Under the pieces are notes generated by a model. The model searched no databases. It was not told the DNA's origin and was given only the letters and a program-made list of their open reading frames with translations. The translations under genes and the position numbers were made by a program. This document shows, in pieces, positions 10,266 through 11,360 of a DNA stretch of 11,360 nt. How positions within the stretch are numbered: position 1 is the stretch's first letter; the number at the start of each line of letters is the position of its first letter. The DNA comes from Gammaproteobacteria bacterium (GTDB lineage: Bacteria; Pseudomonadota; Gammaproteobacteria; DSM-16500): contig SCTP01000220.1 in NCBI GenBank assembly GCA_004322325.1, positions 1 through 11,360 of the forward strand. Direction: 5' to 3'.

Positions 10266-11360
10266 AACGGAGCGACTCCACAGGATCTAATTTCGATGCG
10301 CGCCACGCGGGATAAATGGTGGCAATTAAACTTAATAATAAAGCAGCTAAACTGATTTTTACAATATCCGTCCATTCAATTTTGGATGGCAAGTAATTGA
10401 CAAAATAAACACTGGATGAAAGTAATTGTACGTGAAAAACATGCTCTATCCAGTTCACTATATCTGTCACATTCCATGCTAATAGCACACCACCGATCAC
10501 GCCTAATAGCGTACCAATCACACCTACCAATCCGCCTTGTACGATAAAAATATTCATGATCATTCCCGGCGTAGCACCAAAAGTGCGTAAAATAGCAATG
10601 TCGGATTGTTTTTCACTGACCACCATCACTAAAGTAGAAACCATATTAAACGCAGCCACGGCAAGAATCAGGAGTAAAATGAAAAACATCATCGTTTTTT
10701 CTAATTGAACAGCATGGAAAAAATCCCCAAACTGATCTGCCCAAGTACTAATGCTAGCATTCGCACTTAATTGATTCATGATCTCACGTGCCATACGCGG
10801 GGCTGCGTAGACGTCTTGAATACTGAGATGTAAACCAGTGACATTGTTACCAAGAGCAAATAATTTTTGCGCATCGGTTAAATGAACAAAGCCTAAGCCA
10901 AGATCAAAACCAAAACCACTCCCTGCGCGAAAAATACCGACTACCGTAAATTGTTTATAGCGCGGAATCACGCCTGCAGGCGTAAGTGTTACTTGCGGGG
11001 TCATGATGGTAACTTTATCACCAACATTGGCTTCCAAGCGGTTTGCTAAGTTCTCACCTAGAACAATACCAAATTTGCCTGCGCGTAAATCCGTCAGCTT
11101 GCCTTTTACCATTTTATCGCCCAGCTCTGACACTTTTTCTTCTTCGCTGGGCAAAATACCCGTGATCAAAGCAGGTTGCGTGGTGCCAGAATAATTCAAC
11201 AACGCTTCACCAGTTGCAAATGGCGCAGAAGCCAGAATATGAGGCGACTCCATCACTATCTTTTGTACTTCTGGCCAATCAGCGATATAACCTGTCACAC
11301 TGCCCACGGTAATAGGCGGTACCATACTAAAAACACGTTTCTGAATTTCTCGGTCAAAGC
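10258..11360 (-). CDS. lolC: Lipoprotein-releasing ABC permease LolC/LolF type, N-terminus beyond the window edge
   Basis: This is the membrane partner of LolD. About 366 residues are visible and the frame is open to the right edge (FDREIQKRVFSMVPPITVG precedes the first internal Met run). Roughly 45 N-terminal residues including the first membrane segment should lie outside. The periplasmic MacB-like core holds TPAGVIPRYKQFTVVGIF, which resembles the LolA-binding Hook region of LolC rather than LolE. Three C-terminal membrane segments of the FtsX domain follow: MMFFILLLILAVAAFNMV (about 10690-10635), a Gly/Val-rich segment (about 10560-10480) and ISLAALLLSLIATIYPAW (about 10360-10300). The protein ends in the family sequence RASKLDPVESLRYE. 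An ATG at 11325 is internal, not the true start. With no lolE beside lolD, a single LolF-type permease acting as a homodimer is possible. Confidence 0.93.
   Translation of the reverse strand, partial: FDREIQKRVFSMVPPITVGSVTGYIADWPEVQKIVMESPHILASAPFATGEALLNYSGTTQPALITGILPSEEEKVSELGDKMVKGKLTDLRAGKFGIVLGENLANRLEANVGDKVTIMTPQVTLTPAGVIPRYKQFTVVGIFRAGSGFGFDLGLGFVHLTDAQKLFALGNNVTGLHLSIQDVYAAPRMAREIMNQLSANASISTWADQFGDFFHAVQLEKTMMFFILLLILAVAAFNMVSTLVMVVSEKQSDIAILRTFGATPGMIMNIFIVQGGLVGVIGTLLGVIGGVLLAWNVTDIVNWIEHVFHVQLLSSSVYFVNYLPSKIEWTDIVKISLAALLLSLIATIYPAWRASKLDPVESLRYE

Overview
The window reads as a compact stretch of gammaproteobacterial chromosome, AT-leaning and almost gapless. The evidence is a gammaproteobacterial-type SMC, a LolCD lipoprotein exporter (so the cell has a Gram-negative outer membrane), NAD-dependent LigA and a full-length ComEC. 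Gene content and codon style suggest a Legionellales/Coxiellales-like organism, but that placement is an impression and no comparison was run.

Layout from left to right. (1) Minus strand 4878 to 1: smc followed directly by ligA, joined by a one-base stop/start overlap. ligA runs off the left edge. The zipA gene often found between these two genes in relatives is absent. (2) Gap 4879-4971: a divergent regulatory region with two small perfect inverted repeats. (3) Plus strand 4972-6413: a membrane histidine kinase and a stand-alone receiver-domain protein, effectively a hybrid kinase split in two. (4) Minus strand 8692 to 6416: comEC, the DNA-uptake channel, which ends 2 bp from the receiver gene. 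(5) Gap 8693-8773: a divergent promoter region with a 12-bp palindrome. (6) Plus strand 8774-9568: a TacA/TacT-like toxin-antitoxin pair, made of a DUF1778 ribbon-helix-helix antitoxin and a GNAT acetyltransferase toxin. (7) Minus strand 11360 to 9582: a LolC/LolF-type permease, cut by the right edge, and lolD, overlapping by 8 bp.

The genes fall into separate jobs. smc and ligA serve chromosome organisation and DNA joining. lolC and lolD move lipoproteins out of the inner membrane. The kinase and receiver form a signalling pair with no visible output. comEC carries single-stranded DNA inward during transformation.

The most interesting point is the toxin-antitoxin pair. It sits backwards between lolD and comEC, genes that are neighbours on one strand in several gammaproteobacteria. 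Its putative operator lies where both its own promoter and the apparent comEC promoter would be bound, so the antitoxin may also regulate comEC. I saw no RNA genes, CRISPR arrays, insertion sequences, convincing intrinsic terminators or clearly undescribed multi-gene system. No gene-free stretch exceeds about 95 bases.
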